A stretch of DNA of 64,000 nt. Source: Mycocentrospora acerina. Lineage: Eukaryota; Ascomycota; Dothideomycetes; Pleosporales. Shown one piece after another: positions 21,195 through 31,997 of the stretch (the first letter of the stretch is position 1; the number at the start of each line of letters is the position of its first letter). Location: NCBI GenBank assembly GCA_022701365.1, contig JAKUHH010000216.1, positions 1,010,472 to 1,074,471 on the forward strand, written 5' to 3'. Made by a program: the position numbers and the translations under genes. The notes beneath the pieces were generated by a model. The model was not told where the DNA came from and searched no databases. It saw only the letters and a list, made by a program, of their open reading frames with translations.

Positions 21195-23294
21195 ATGGCG
21201 TCCGTCGCAGAAGCCCGCCGCAGCCCCTTCTCGCCCGCCCCCCACAACCCAGGCCTGCACAAGTCCATCCCCATCCTGCCCTCGTCCGCCTCGTCGCTGG
21301 CCCCGCCGCGCGACGCCATGGACATGTCGCCGCCGGGCGCATCGTCCATGGGGCCGCCCACCCTGGGCAGCTCGGCCGCAGACCGCGCCGGCACCCTCCC
21401 GCCCCACACGGCCGTCCCAGAGAGGGACCACGACAACGTCTCGCCCACGGCCCACGCCAGCCTGGCCCCCGCCGTGGGCGCTGCCGCCGCCGCCCAGCAG
21501 CCCAAGGTGGTGCAGACGGCCTTTATCCACAAGCTGTACAACATGCTCGAGGACCAGAGCATCCAGCACCTCATCTCGTGGTCCAGCACCAACGAGAGCT
21601 TCGTCATGTCGCCCTCGAGCGAGTTCTCAAAGGTCCTGTCGTACGTCCGCCCCCAGCTGGTGTCCGTTGCGGGCGATTGATCAAAGTGCTTCAACGCCCA
21701 GGCGAGCGACGCATGCATCCACGTGCTCCACCCCCCATCGCCCTGGCTGACCCGCCCTGCAGCTCCTACTTCAAGCACACCAACATCTCGTCCTTTGTCC
21801 GCCAGCTGAACATGTACGGCTTCCACAAAGGTGCGCCCAATCGCTTCCCCGCCCTGCCGAGCCTGCCTTACTAAGCGTGTCCAGTCAGCGACGTCTTCCA
21901 CACCGGGTCGCCAGACTCGCCCCTCTGGGAATTCAAGCACGGAAACGGCAACTTCAAGCGCGGTGATCTGGTTGGCCTGCGAGAGATCAAGCGACGCGCC
22001 TCGAGACATGCCCTCATCCACAGAGACTCGTTTTCGGCTCCAAAGGTCCCCGCCCTTCCATCCGTCGGCCAGCCCGTCGAGCCCATGCCCGACCCCGTCG
22101 AGTCGCGTCTCAATGTGCTCGAGCACCAATTCTTCGACATGCACGCACGCATGCAGCGCTCAGACGAAACGTGTGCCTACCTCAACCAAAAGACTCTGGT
22201 TTTGATGGAGGGCTTGGTGCGATGTCATCAGGTACGCCAGACTCTCAAACCCCCGCCCAAACCCCACCATCTAACCAAAACTTCAGTGGAACCAAGACCT
22301 CACAAACTGCATCATGGCCATGGTACCAGATCCAGAGCACCCTGTCCACAAAGATGGTGCGTGCATTCCAAACCCTCCACGTTTCAACGGCATGCTTACA
22401 ATCACGGCAGTTGTAATGATGCAGCGCGACATCAGCCGACACACTGACTTGCTTCGAAGTCTCGAGGCTCACGAAGAGCCCTACTCGGCACGCCAATCGC
22501 ACTTTATGCAGATCGATAGCAACAACGGCCCGCCTCTTTCCCCGAGGCAGATGCCCCAAGACAGCATCACAGAATCGCGGAGAGGATCACTCGTCAACAT
22601 GTCTCGACAAACACCCATAAAAGCCCCCGTCCCACCCCATCTTGCCATTTCTCCCCGTCGCTATGGCTCGATAGGCGCAGGCAACTACTCTCCTTCAGCC
22701 AGAACCCCAGTTTCATACCAACCTCCGCCACCACCGCCACCACCTCCTCCCCCACCAACCATCCAGCATCCAGGCGGAAACCCAGGAAGCGGCTCCTCCC
22801 CGCCCTACAATCTATACAGACGACACACCTCAGCAGACATCCGCACCCACGGCTGGCAAGCACCGCCTCCTCCGCCTCCCCCCGCCCACTCCCCCTACGC
22901 ATCAGGCCACAACTCGTCTGCCTGGCCCTCCTCCCCACACCGAACACCCATTGGCGGCGGGGACCAACAAATCCGAGACGCTCTCGAGCAATACCAACTC
23001 CCACGCGGCCCGCGCCAGCAATCCTCGCGCCAAGGCACTCCACCATCAAACAACAACAACAACAATAACAATAACAATGACAACAACACACCCTCCACCC
23101 TCGGCGTAGATAGCGGGTGGACGCTTCCCGGCGCGCGATTTCCCTTTCGAGGCATCGACACCTCTGGCCCGCCCACCAGACGCTCCAGCCTAGCCTCGAA
23201 CCTACACTCCCTGCTCAATCCCGCCGAGACGGCCGAGCGCGACGACGAAGACGACGACTTTGAGGACGCGAGGAAGCGGAAGAGGATGCAGTGA
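21195..23294 (+). CDS. SFL1: HSF-type DNA-binding transcription factor, Sfl1-like
   Basis: Five exons, 21195-21640, 21763-21830, 21885-22231, 22287-22356 and 22411-23294, give 604 residues. The HSF-type DNA-binding domain begins near residue 107 (TAFIHKLYNMLEDQ) and includes the recognition-helix segment SSYFKHTNISSFVRQLNMYGFHKV assembled across introns 1 and 2, followed by FHTGSPDSPLWEFKHGNGNFKRGD. A heptad-like segment (ESRLNVLEHQFFDMHARMQ) and a long Pro-rich region with a 12-Pro run and an Asn run follow, and the C-terminus is acidic then basic. In yeasts Sfl1 represses flocculation and invasive-growth genes; this role is inferred by family. The final 54-nt intron is in frame, so an unspliced form would keep coding. 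The start has a good context (AGCCATGG). Confidence 0.88.
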
Positions 23295-23982
23295 TCTGGG
23301 AGTGCTCTTATCTTGTCTTGTCTTATCCAATCTTCATCCTTGATCTTGAAGATTTCTTTTTTTTTTCTTCCAAACTTTTTTTTTTGGCATCAATCAAATC
23401 TTACATTATATGGCATGCATACATGTAAAACCAATCTATTGGGTTGAATTGATTGATTGATTGATTAGTTGATTTGAACTCTTTGAATTGATTGTCTGAT
23501 TGTTTAGGGAGTTATGGATGGGGGTGGGGGTGTTTGGGGGAGAAATATCTGCTTTTTTTTTAGGTTATTTTTTTTGTTTGGATTCTGATTTTGGTTTTTT
23601 TTTTTGGTTTTCGGATCTGGATTGGTTTGGATTGGTTTGAATTGGATTGGACTGGATTGGACTGGATCGGTTTGGTTTGGATTGGTTTGGGATTGGGTTT
23701 AGTTTGGGTTTTGTTTGCTGGGTCGAGAGTAGTAGGTAGGTAGGTAGGTAGGTAGGGAGGAGGATCCATTGATCAATCCATTCATCTATTCATCTATCCA
23801 TTTATAAATTTATCCATTTATCCATCTATGAGCGTGTATAGCCTTTTTCATTTCATTTTTATTATTCAATGCTGGTCATCCTTTTTTTGGTATTTCCTAG
23901 AAAGAATCTTATACACTGTCCGTATATATATATATACATCCTTGTCTTGTAGGCGTTGGTTTCCTTGCTTACTTATCTATTG

Positions 23983-24049
<67 letters not shown>

Positions 24050-24434
24050 CATCATCATTGTTGTGCATTGTTATTGTTTGGATGAAACAGCCTTGTCGGT
24101 TCGTATCATGTGTTGGGTTGATAATGTGCTGAATATACCCCCGTCACCCTTGAATAATCAAATTCAAAGGACATACATTAAACATACACCTCACAGCTGA
24201 CAATCGAGCACAAGGAACATTAAGTGTGATACCAATTATTCATTCATCTACCCAGTCATCCACCAGTCATCCACCAGTCATCCACCAGTCATCCACATGA
24301 TTGGTAACGCTGCCGAGTCGTAGAATAGTCTACACATTGCCAAGCAGGTCGTGAAGAAGATGCCATTTATCTCATGGTAGTTCCACCGCACATCTCCCCA
24401 AGAAATCCCATCCTCATAACATTTCTGAAATGCC
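23295..24434. repeat. Convergent intergenic region with simple repeats
   Basis: Holds GATT repeats at 23445-23465, a GGATTGGTTTG-type tract at 23620-23700, a TAGG tetranucleotide run at 23730-23755, an ATCCATTCATCT tract at 23770-23830, an ACT-trinucleotide microsatellite at about 23982-24048, and four copies of the 11-bp unit CCAGTCATCCA at about 24252-24296. No gene is supported. Confidence 0.85.
23982..24048. repeat. ACT-trinucleotide microsatellite
   Basis: About 22 near-perfect units of the trinucleotide in the convergent region between the Sfl1-like and GPI-type genes. It translates as a tyrosine run in one frame but is not coding. Confidence 0.9.
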
Positions 24435-25421
24435 CTAGACCACCAAGGCAGCGATCATCACCCCGAAGAGAAGAACAAAGAACGATATGCCGTCATGGTC
24501 AGCCGCATTCGTGCTCATAGCTACAGATGACTTGGTAGGTTCAAACTGGCGAACAAAGTTCGCGGTTGGAGTACCGTAGACACTGTGAGTGGTTGAGTTG
24601 GGGTAGAACGGTGTCGGGGCCACGAGTGACGAGTTGTGAATAGAGTGTGAAAAGGAAACGCCGGTCGTCGTACCATCCGTCACAGGTAGTGAGAGGGTAG
24701 GATAGTAGAAAGCGGACGTCTGGGATGGGATGGAAGACGGGACCGAGGTCTGAATCGTGAATACAGGCTCGTCCTGGGTGGTGGTTGACGTAGAAATGCA
24801 GAACTTGGAGGTCGACCTGATCTTGCTGACCGTAATCGTCTTGTACTGTGTCAATGTGGAGCGGAGGGTCGTCGTAGTGGTGGGCTTAACAGAAGTGACA
24901 CTGTACAATTAGCAATTACGAAGGGTGCCCACTGAAAAAGAAGAGGGATTGAAGAACAAGGTAGAGATAGGAAGCCAAAGAAATGCACATCACCTACTCA
25001 GGAACAGCAGAAATCGCCGGGACCGCAGTCGCACTACCCGTGGCACCCCCCTCAGTGACAGTCGTAGTCTTCGTGACCGTGACATGGACAGTCGAGGGAG
25101 TCTTTGTCTTCTCAGGGCAAAGATACGTCAAGGTAGTCGCCTCTCCATGTAGCATGACAGGGCCAGTACAAAACTTAGGTAGCTCAAGACAGACTTCGTC
25201 GCGCGGAGCCACCACTGTAGTGAAGATGGACTCGCTAAAGTGTCCACCATTATCCACAACTTCAGCAGTAGCAGCAGCAGCTTTCTTCGTGTGAGTAATT
25301 GTAGTCCAAAAAATAACAGGATATTCAGGTATCCAGGTGTACAGGGAGGTACGAAAGGATTGATAGCGAGGAACTTCTTACCAGCAATTGCAATCAAAAC
25401 GATCATGCGCATGTTGTTCAT
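24435..25421 (-). CDS. Ser/Thr-rich secreted protein with probable GPI anchor
   Basis: Three exons, 25421-25382, 25280-24998 and 24900-24435, give 262 residues. The start gives a short hydrophobic leader (MNNMRMIVLIAIAAAAATA) consistent with a signal peptide. The mature protein has a few cysteines (CLELPKFCTGP, TYLCPEK, KFCISTS) and long Thr/Ser stretches suited to O-glycosylation. The C-terminus is hydrophobic (GISFFVLLFGVMIAALVV) after a small-residue stretch SSVAMSTNAADHD, which resembles a GPI-anchor signal. It is probably a cell-wall or plasma-membrane surface protein of unknown function. Intron 1 uses the second of two close AG acceptors, because only that one keeps the frame. It is convergent with the Sfl1-like gene. 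Confidence 0.75.
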
Positions 25422-26440
25422 AGCGAAAGAAGCGGCCAAAGCAGAGCTGTTGAAAGAGAGGGAGATTCCTACAGAGTGAGTGAGAGGTAAGCGAATGTGG
25501 TGGCCCTACAGTTGAAATGAAATGAAAAGAGTGTATTGCTGCTGGTGAGAGGAGACGGATGGGGGCGAGTGAGATGTTATGTGAGATTGATCCCCCAGAC
25601 ACGTCTTCGCTAGTAGACGTACAAACGTAAACACGAAATCTCGCTTCACCATGGGATTTTCCAGTACAGGAGCCAATAGCGTCGAGCGTGATTTGTATGA
25701 CGGTGAACTGAACAGATATTTGTACCTTGTGCGTCGGTGTACAGTGCCTGATCTGCTCTTGCCCGTTTGGTTTCACTGTTAGCCGTGCGTCTGAGGGGTC
25801 CAATTAGAGAGTCGATGTCATGGTCGCGTGTTGTTGGTCATTTTGGGGATTGATTAGCTGGTGTGAGAGGGGAGCTGGCCAGGAAGAGGAGGGAAAGTGA
25901 GCTGATAAGAGGTACTTTGATAAATTGTAGGTAACACTCACCAACATGATCTGGTACGACCTCTCAATATACTCAGCTCAGGTCTACACACACCCGGTGA
26001 GGCTTGACGCCAATCTCATCAGCTCAGTCACACGCTGTAATAAGTCTATACTGAGTTTTTAAGATTGCAAAGGAGGATATTTTCGGCTCAAGGAAATGAC
26101 GAGGAACAGCTGGACGTGAAAATGCAAGACTCGAAGTAGATGTAACAATCCTTTGCTTTGTGGACGGCCAAGACTGAGTAAGTGTTATGGATGTGATAAG
26201 CCAGAGATAGCACGGAGCTTAAAAGGAGTAAGAAAGTATTTCAGAGGGCCCTTTGTTACAATTGCATACAGCAAGGAACAAAAGCACAGGCAAGAGCCGT
26301 GAAAACGAGTAGACGTTCTCAGACTAATAGAGCGATGAAATAGGGCGTTATGCATGACAATGTAAAACGAATCAAAAGCAGTTCTTGCATGGCTCTCTAT
26401 CCTACCTACCAATGCAAAGGATCAAACTGCAAACATCCAT
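25422..26440. other. Intergenic, no supported gene
   Basis: About 1 kb upstream of the GPI-type gene and downstream of the DUF2458-like gene. Open frames here lack ATG starts or recognisable content. No repeats noted. Confidence 0.45.
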
Positions 26441-27385
26441 CTAATCGCCATACAACTCCGCCAAGTGGTTCAGCATCTTCCTCTGCAGCTCAAGAACTTG
26501 CACTTTTGTGATCTTCCCCTTAACTTGCTCCTGGTACTTGAGATCATTCGACAGCGACTCGTCGCCATCATCGAGAATAAGATCCGGTTTGACGCCGAAG
26601 AACGGAACGCCCAGGACCTTGAGAGACGAGCTCTGCGACTCGACCATTAGCTTGCTAGCTCGATACACTTTTGCGTCGTACTGCTCGAGTTCCTGTTGTT
26701 CTCTCTCCGGAGTCTGGTCATCTGTTAGCTTGGTTGGTGTTGGAGGGAGTGGAAAGTATCCATACACGAAGCAACGCAGTCCCTTCTAGAAGACCTGGTA
26801 AGGATCTGGATGTGTTAGTAGGGTACAGCTATATCAATAGTTGAAGACTTACAAAGCAGCTCGGTGTGCTTGCTCGTTCTCGCGCTTGAACTTATGCTCT
26901 TCGATGAGACGTGTGCGGCCACTTTCCCAAGACGCAACGTTCTGCTCTTGATCCTTCATGAGCTGGCAGATGTAAGCGCAAACACGTGTGTGCGAAAAAG
27001 GATTAAATACCTTGCGGACAGAAGGGGTGAAGTTGGCATTATGAGCAGCAATCTTGTTCACGCAGCGGAGACCCTGTTTCCATTCTGTGATGGTGGATGG
27101 ATCGATCAGGGCTGCCAAGGGCCGGTCCTGGGGTCGGGGAGGGTGTTGCTGGGGAGGGTGTTGGGGAGCTGGTCGTCCTTGCAGCCGCGGATCTGCCGAG
27201 TGACGATATGTGTTGCTGTGATCTTGGGGGTAAACTTGCGGCACTTCAGGGTATGGGGCATAGTTCTGTGTAGAATCATAGCTCTGCTGTTGGTCTTGAT
27301 GCGCGACGTTGGTTTGAGGGAGGCTCGCGAGTGTTGCAAGAATCGTTTCCAGATCTGCAAAGTTCTGCTCAGGATTTTCTGCCAT
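26441..27385 (-). CDS. Conserved fungal protein, DUF2458-like
   Basis: Four exons, 27385-27011, 26962-26853, 26805-26766 and 26713-26441, give 265 residues. The N-terminal third is Gln/Pro/His rich. The conserved part starts ALIDPSTITEWKQGLRCVNKIAAHN (about 92-116) and continues, after removing a 48-nt in-frame intron, as SVRKLMKDQEQNVASWESGRTRLIEEHK. The C-terminal part has the coiled EREQQELEQYDAKVYRASKLM then LKVLGVPFFGVKPDLI, which I recognise as the pattern of the fungal DUF2458 family; the family name is from memory and should be checked. Intron 3 (52 nt) uses a GCTAACAG branch region 9 nt before the acceptor. Function unknown. It is divergent to the COX14-like gene. Confidence 0.8.
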
Positions 27386-27805
27386 TACTGTAATTCAAGA
27401 CCACACGGTTCGAAAAGCGAAGCTGGCAGGTCAAGGAATGGGTTGATTAAGTTGGTAATGGGTGTTGGACGAGCACTGGTTCATGGCGCGTTTGCTGCTT
27501 GGTATTGACGCACGGTGAAGCAAGGAAGGAGAGGATTTGGTTGAGGCAGGCTGCACAATGTTTTCCTACTCTTTCTCATCTCTCTAGCATTCTCAAGACG
27601 CCAAATTAGGGTTCTAGAATCAATCACTACGACCCCCAACCGATCGAGTCGGGACAACGTTGGACGTAGCGCCGATGCGGAAATCTCCGTATCGAACCAA
27701 ATCCTAGACGTAACTTTTGTCAAATCATCCGACCGCACTCCCGCACCCCTCAAAGAGCCGCCCCCCAGCTCTTCCCGCCCGCCCACCCACCTCGCACCGC
27801 CCATA
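27386..27805. promoter_or_regulatory. Short divergent promoter region
   Basis: A 420-bp region separates the start codons of the DUF2458-like gene (minus) and the COX14-like gene (plus), so both promoters must lie here or overlap. No specific site is recognised. Confidence 0.5.
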
Positions 27806-28661
27806 ATGTCCAAGTCTACCAGAGACTCGACCCGCTTTACTGCGACGGGAGTATGGGCGCACACAAGACCCGGCGGCGGCCGAGCCACGACGCTGCAATT
27901 CGCGGACCCGGCGCCCAAGAACGAAACGCCACAGCAGAAGGTCAAGCGACTGAGAGAGGCGGCAAATCGGGCAAAGATGGCACAGGTGACCAAGTGGGAT
28001 TACATGTACCTGTACGGGCGAATGGCTGCAGATGCAGCGCATAGGTTTACAGTCTATGGGCTCATCTTTGCGACGGGTATGTCTGGCCGCCAATTGCACC
28101 CGTGCTGGTCTGGTGCCATGTGCAAACAATTCGAGGTTAACGACTGAGTCAGGCTGCGTCGGTGTTCTCGCCGTCTTCTCCATAGGCGACATGATCGTCT
28201 ACAACCGCCGGAAACGCGCCATCTACTTCGCCGAGGAGGAAAAAGCCCAGGCCAAAATCCTCGAAACCGCACGACTTGCTGTCGCAGCAGGATCGGCATC
28301 AGCAGCGCAGATGGCACTTGTCACAGGCATTGCTGAGGAGCAGGAGCTCATGGAGAAGAAGAAGGCCGAGCGGAAGATACCCTCGAAGCTGCTCTGGTGG
28401 CTGCATGGCGACTGGAAGGAGGACAAGGATATTGAGGCACAGAGGAAGCTGGCTGTCGAGGATCTCAAGCGGCAGGAATTGGAGGCCAGCAAGAGCTCTG
28501 GCGTCATAGCTGCGGTACACGAGGCGAGGGCAAACACATTACCAACACCACCCGTCGGTGGAGGCCCGCTCGACCAGGCTGCAGAGAAGGTGGTGCAGAA
28601 GACGGAGCAGACAAGCAAGGGCTGGCTTGGGTGGATGATGGGCGGGTCGAAGAAGGAGTAA
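27806..28661 (+). CDS. COX14-like cytochrome c oxidase assembly protein
   Basis: Two exons, 27806-28076 and 28153-28661, give 259 residues. The central segment KWDYMYLYGRMAADAAHRFTVYGLIFATGCVGVLAVFSIGDMIVYNRRKRAIYFAEEE, completed across the intron, matches the fungal COX14 family: one membrane span at about 80-105 followed by a positively charged NRRKR and an acidic patch. Yeast Cox14 is a small inner-membrane factor that regulates Cox1 synthesis and assembly; filamentous fungi have longer versions like this. The C-terminal half is a charged helical region with Gly/Pro-rich tail (PTPPVGGGPLDQAAEK). The intron has a GTATGT donor and TCAG acceptor. Mitochondrial location is inferred from the family; no strong presequence is visible. 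Confidence 0.82.
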
Positions 28662-28915
28662 GAGGGGGGCTGTGAATGGCATCGTGAAAGGCATCGTGAG
28701 AGTAGACGTCATGAGAGGGGTCGTGAGAGGGGACGTCATAAGAGGAGGGGTGTACTATATATTGACCTGCAACCTGTATACTGCTGTCTGAGTACATGTA
28801 CGCATCACGGAGTTGGGTGGCACATTTAGATGGGAGTCGATGATTTGGACGAGCGTGTAAAAAAGAGAAATTCATGTTCATAATTGTATGTTCCTGCTGT
28901 GCACCTGATGCCCCG

Positions 28916-29550
28916 CTACCGGTCTCCCTGAGCGGACACGGGAATATAATTTTGGCGTTCTCTCGATCGCTGCGTCGTGTCAGCTTGGGCAACTTCCCAC
29001 AATGCGCCGGCGCTCGCAGAGTACATACCTCTCTCCACTGCTCGACCCACGGCTTCACGGCCGCCCACGTCAGCAACCCCACGGTCGCGGCAATGAACAG
29101 CAACACGACAGCCTGGTCCTTTGCCGAGTCTCTCTGGAAGCACGTCGTCAGGACCTTGTCCTCTTTTTCGCCGGCGCAGAAACTGTAGCCCAAACAGAAC
29201 TGGCGGTTGCAGTCGTTGCACGACTTCTTGGAGGCGCGGTCTTTGAGCAACGAGTGCGTGGTGGGCTTGGTGGAGACGGGCGCGTCAAGGGCGACGATGG
29301 TGCTGTTGCCGAAGCAGGTACATTTGCAGAAGGACGTTGGCGCTGGGGAGGGGGGTCAGTGCATGGGACAGGAGAAGGTGCAGGTGCAGGTGTAGGTGTA
29401 GAAGAGGGAAAGGAAAGGCAGGGAAAGGACAGGCAGGGAAAGAAAAGGCAAGGAAAGGGAAAACATACAGGCGGCGAGGGACAGGGAGAGGAACGAGAGG
29501 AAGGTGCCGAGGAAGAAGAAGACAAAGACAAAGGACGATGGTTTGCGCAT
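28916..29550 (-). CDS. Small Cys-rich membrane protein, conserved-looking, function unknown
   Basis: Three exons, 29550-29469, 29342-29029 and a 12-nt last exon 28927-28916, give 135 residues. The first 27 residues are a strongly hydrophobic leader (SSFVFVFFFLGTFLSFLSLSLAA). A compact cysteine cluster follows (FCKCTCFGNSTIV, CNDCNRQFCLGYSFC, TTCFQRDSAKD), then a single membrane span (VVLLFIAATVGLLTWAAV) and a short cytosolic tail WVEQWREGDR. The topology suggests a type I protein of the secretory pathway with a disulfide-rich luminal domain. The pattern looks like a widely conserved fungal family, but I cannot name it with confidence. Reading through the last intron would replace GDR by a longer unrelated tail, so the 3' end is less certain. 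Confidence 0.72.
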
Positions 29551-29986
29551 CGTGACCGAGTGTGGATATGTCTTGAGCTCAGGTGCAGAGACACGGGCGC
29601 ATCGAGTGCTGCGGCTCTGCCACGGGAGCAAGGGACCAGCAAGAGCTCTGCCAGGCACTATATGTCTATGTGCAGTGGGAAATGGTGCTTTGCGTGTGCA
29701 GTGGGCAAAGATGCTATGCGTGTGCAGTGTGGAGAGGTGCTATGCATGTGCAGTGGAGAAGAATACCATCCAAGTGCAGTGGAGAAAGGTACCATGTAGT
29801 GTCAAGGCACGGACAGCCTGCTAGCCCCGGCCAGGGTGCGCTAAGGAATTTCCTTCCCCTCCGCCTTGCGACGCCTGCTCTCACTCCCGACACCTGCCCA
29901 GAGGCTGCTCTTGCTCCCTCGACATTCACGACTACAGACGTGCGCGTCTGAATCCAGCCCCGAGCGTCGTCGTACCGTGCGACTCA
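29551..29986. repeat. Divergent promoter with five 26-bp tandem units
   Basis: Between the Cys-rich membrane protein gene (minus) and the RRM gene (plus). Five imperfect 26-bp units, each with the core GTGCAGTG, run from about 29669 to 29798. The proximal part (29860-29985) is CT-rich and probably forms the leader of the RRM gene. Confidence 0.8.
29669..29798. repeat. Five 26-bp tandem units
   Basis: Units begin TGTGCAGTGGGAAATGG, TGTGCAGTGGGCAAAG, TGTGCAGTGTGGAGAGG, TGTGCAGTGGAGAAGAAT and AGTGCAGTGGAGAAAGG at 26-bp spacing. They lie in the divergent promoter of two genes, about 190 bp from the RRM gene ATG. Confidence 0.85.
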
Positions 29987-31735
29987 ATGTCTGCAGCACG
30001 CGCGGCTATTCCCACTCCTACCAAAGCGCAACCAGCTCCGCCAGACGAGAACAAGATTGTCCGACTGCACATCACCCCGCTGAGGCCCGACCTGCTCAAA
30101 GTCTACCTCGCGCCTTCCGTGCTCCCTCTCGCCACCAACATCTCCTACCACGCCGTCGAGACGTTCCCAGAAAAGGGCTTCGGATACGTCGAGCTGCCCG
30201 AGACGGAAGCGCAGAAGCTCAGGAAGAAGCTCAACGGCCTCACGCTGAGAGGCTCCAAGGTGCGCATCGAAATGGCAAAGTCGGAGAAGCGCAAAGCCCG
30301 CGAAGAGGCCGATGCTGCAAAGGACGTGGCCGAGGCTGAGAGACCGCCCAAGCGCCCAAAGAAGGAGAAGGTCAAGAAGGAAGACGGCGTGCTCGAGGGC
30401 GTAGTGCTGCCCGACGACCGCAAGGTCAAGCGCGGCTGGACTGAGCCGCCGTCGTCCAAGACCAAAAAGGAGAGGAAGGAGAAAAAGGACAAGGACAAGG
30501 ACAAGGACAAGGACAAGCACTCAAAGCACGAGCAGAAAAAGTCAAAGTACACAAGAGAGCCCGAGCTGCTGTTCAAGGCGAAACTGACACCCGTTGCCGC
30601 GACAGAAGTCGCGCGCAAAGACAAAAAGGACAAGAAGGAAAAGAAGGAGAAGAGCAAATCAAAGTCTAGGGAAGTCGTTGTGCACGAGTTTGAAAAGAAC
30701 ACCAAGACGCCGAGCTTCATCAAGCAAACACAGGTTTCGACAGAGAAAAAGCCTGCTGTCGAGTACGTCAATGGACAAGGCTGGGTAGACGAGGATGGCA
30801 ATGTGGTAGAGCCAGAGACCGGCAAGGCAAGAAATAGACGTGTTTTGGAACTGGTTGACAAGCCTGTCGAGCCCGAGAAGAAGACATCCCCAGCGACAAA
30901 CACACCGAAAAAGGACAAGAAAGCAAAGATCACACGACCGCCATCACCCTCCGAGTCTGAAGCTGACGACTCGTCTGTAGTCTCATCCTCTTCAGAAGAG
31001 GAAGACTCTGAAGGTGAGGATGAAGACGAATCTGAAGATGAGGACGTCGAGTCAGAAGCCGAGTCGACGGCATCTTCTGCTGCACCTGCACCTGCGACAG
31101 ACAGCAAGAGCACCTCTGAAGTACCCCAAATCTCCGTGTCGTCGGAGCAAAAGGAAGTGCACCCTCTGGAAGCTCTCTTCAAGCGATCCAAGCCTTCGTC
31201 TGAGCCATCCTCAACCCCCACCAAGAAACTTGCGCCCATCGACACCTCATTCAGCTTCTTTGAGAACAACAACGACGACGATAAAATGGAAGTCGACGCG
31301 TCTGCACCTGACAACGCGCCTGCCACACCTTACACGCAGAAAGACCTCGAATGGCGAGGTCTCCGCAGCGCAGCGCCCACCCCCGACACCGCCGCCATTG
31401 GCCGCCGTTTCTCCTTCGACTGGCGCAAGAACAGCCAGGAAGCTGACGAAGAAGAGGACGATGACGACGATGACGTGGACGATACAGAGGCAGAGAAACA
31501 GCTGTCCAACAACACAAAAGCAAACACTCACCTCCCCGGTCTGGTAGAGGACAACGAAAACGAGGCAGGCGCAGACAAGGAAACTGAAGAGAAGCCTGAA
31601 AGCGAGTTCCGCAAGTGGTTCTGGGAGAACAGGGGTGACATTAATCGTGCGTGGAAGAAGAGGAGACGAGATGCATTGAAAGCAAAGAGGCTTAGTGATA
31701 ACAGGAAAACGACGGGTGGACGGAGGGTGGTTTAA
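29987..31735 (+). CDS. RRM-containing, Lys/Glu-rich nucleolar-type protein (Nop8-like)
   Basis: An intronless 582-residue frame, ATG at 29987. An RNA-recognition-motif-like domain is at about 23-97 (KIVRLHITPL, then FPEKGFGYVELPETEAQKLRKKLNGLTLRGSKVRIEMAKSE, which has RNP1- and RNP2-like positions). The middle is a long lysine-rich stretch with KDKDKD repeats at about 160-180, and acidic serine-rich blocks at about 325-365 and 485-500. The C-terminus FRKWFWENRGDINRAWKKRRRDALKAKR is a motif seen in fungal proteins of the Nop8/NOL8 type, which act in 60S ribosomal subunit assembly. The Nop8 assignment rests on that layout and C-terminal motif and is tentative; an RRM protein of nuclear or nucleolar function is safer. 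Confidence 0.8.
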   Translation: MSAARAAIPTPTKAQPAPPDENKIVRLHITPLRPDLLKVYLAPSVLPLATNISYHAVETFPEKGFGYVELPETEAQKLRKKLNGLTLRGSKVRIEMAKSEKRKAREEADAAKDVAEAERPPKRPKKEKVKKEDGVLEGVVLPDDRKVKRGWTEPPSSKTKKERKEKKDKDKDKDKDKHSKHEQKKSKYTREPELLFKAKLTPVAATEVARKDKKDKKEKKEKSKSKSREVVVHEFEKNTKTPSFIKQTQVSTEKKPAVEYVNGQGWVDEDGNVVEPETGKARNRRVLELVDKPVEPEKKTSPATNTPKKDKKAKITRPPSPSESEADDSSVVSSSSEEEDSEGEDEDESEDEDVESEAESTASSAAPAPATDSKSTSEVPQISVSSEQKEVHPLEALFKRSKPSSEPSSTPTKKLAPIDTSFSFFENNNDDDKMEVDASAPDNAPATPYTQKDLEWRGLRSAAPTPDTAAIGRRFSFDWRKNSQEADEEEDDDDDDVDDTEAEKQLSNNTKANTHLPGLVEDNENEAGADKETEEKPESEFRKWFWENRGDINRAWKKRRRDALKAKRLSDNRKTTGGRRVV

Positions 31736-31997
31736 ACAGGGTCGTGATGTACCATCAAATTTGTGTTTTTTTGCAAAGTGCGTGAGATCCGACGCCGCGG
31801 TTAGAGAATCTAGTTGAACAATGTAGATACGATACGAATATGAAGAAGAATGTTGAGTTGATTATCCCAGACACACCAACATACACAAATTCCAGTGAAA
31901 ATAATACATACACACGCGAGATGCTGAGAAAGAAGTGAATTACAAATATGAACAGGACCACGAATATAAATACTTACATGTAAACGCACAAAAATAC

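Noticed and set aside
19725..21569. 614-codon minus-strand open frame
   Set aside because: It is antisense to the Sfl1-like gene, runs through the minisatellite (giving HLHHL and YATL repeats) and has no recognisable domain. GC-rich antisense frames are expected to stay open here.
23828..24085. Tyrosine-run frame
   Set aside because: Translation of the ACT microsatellite.
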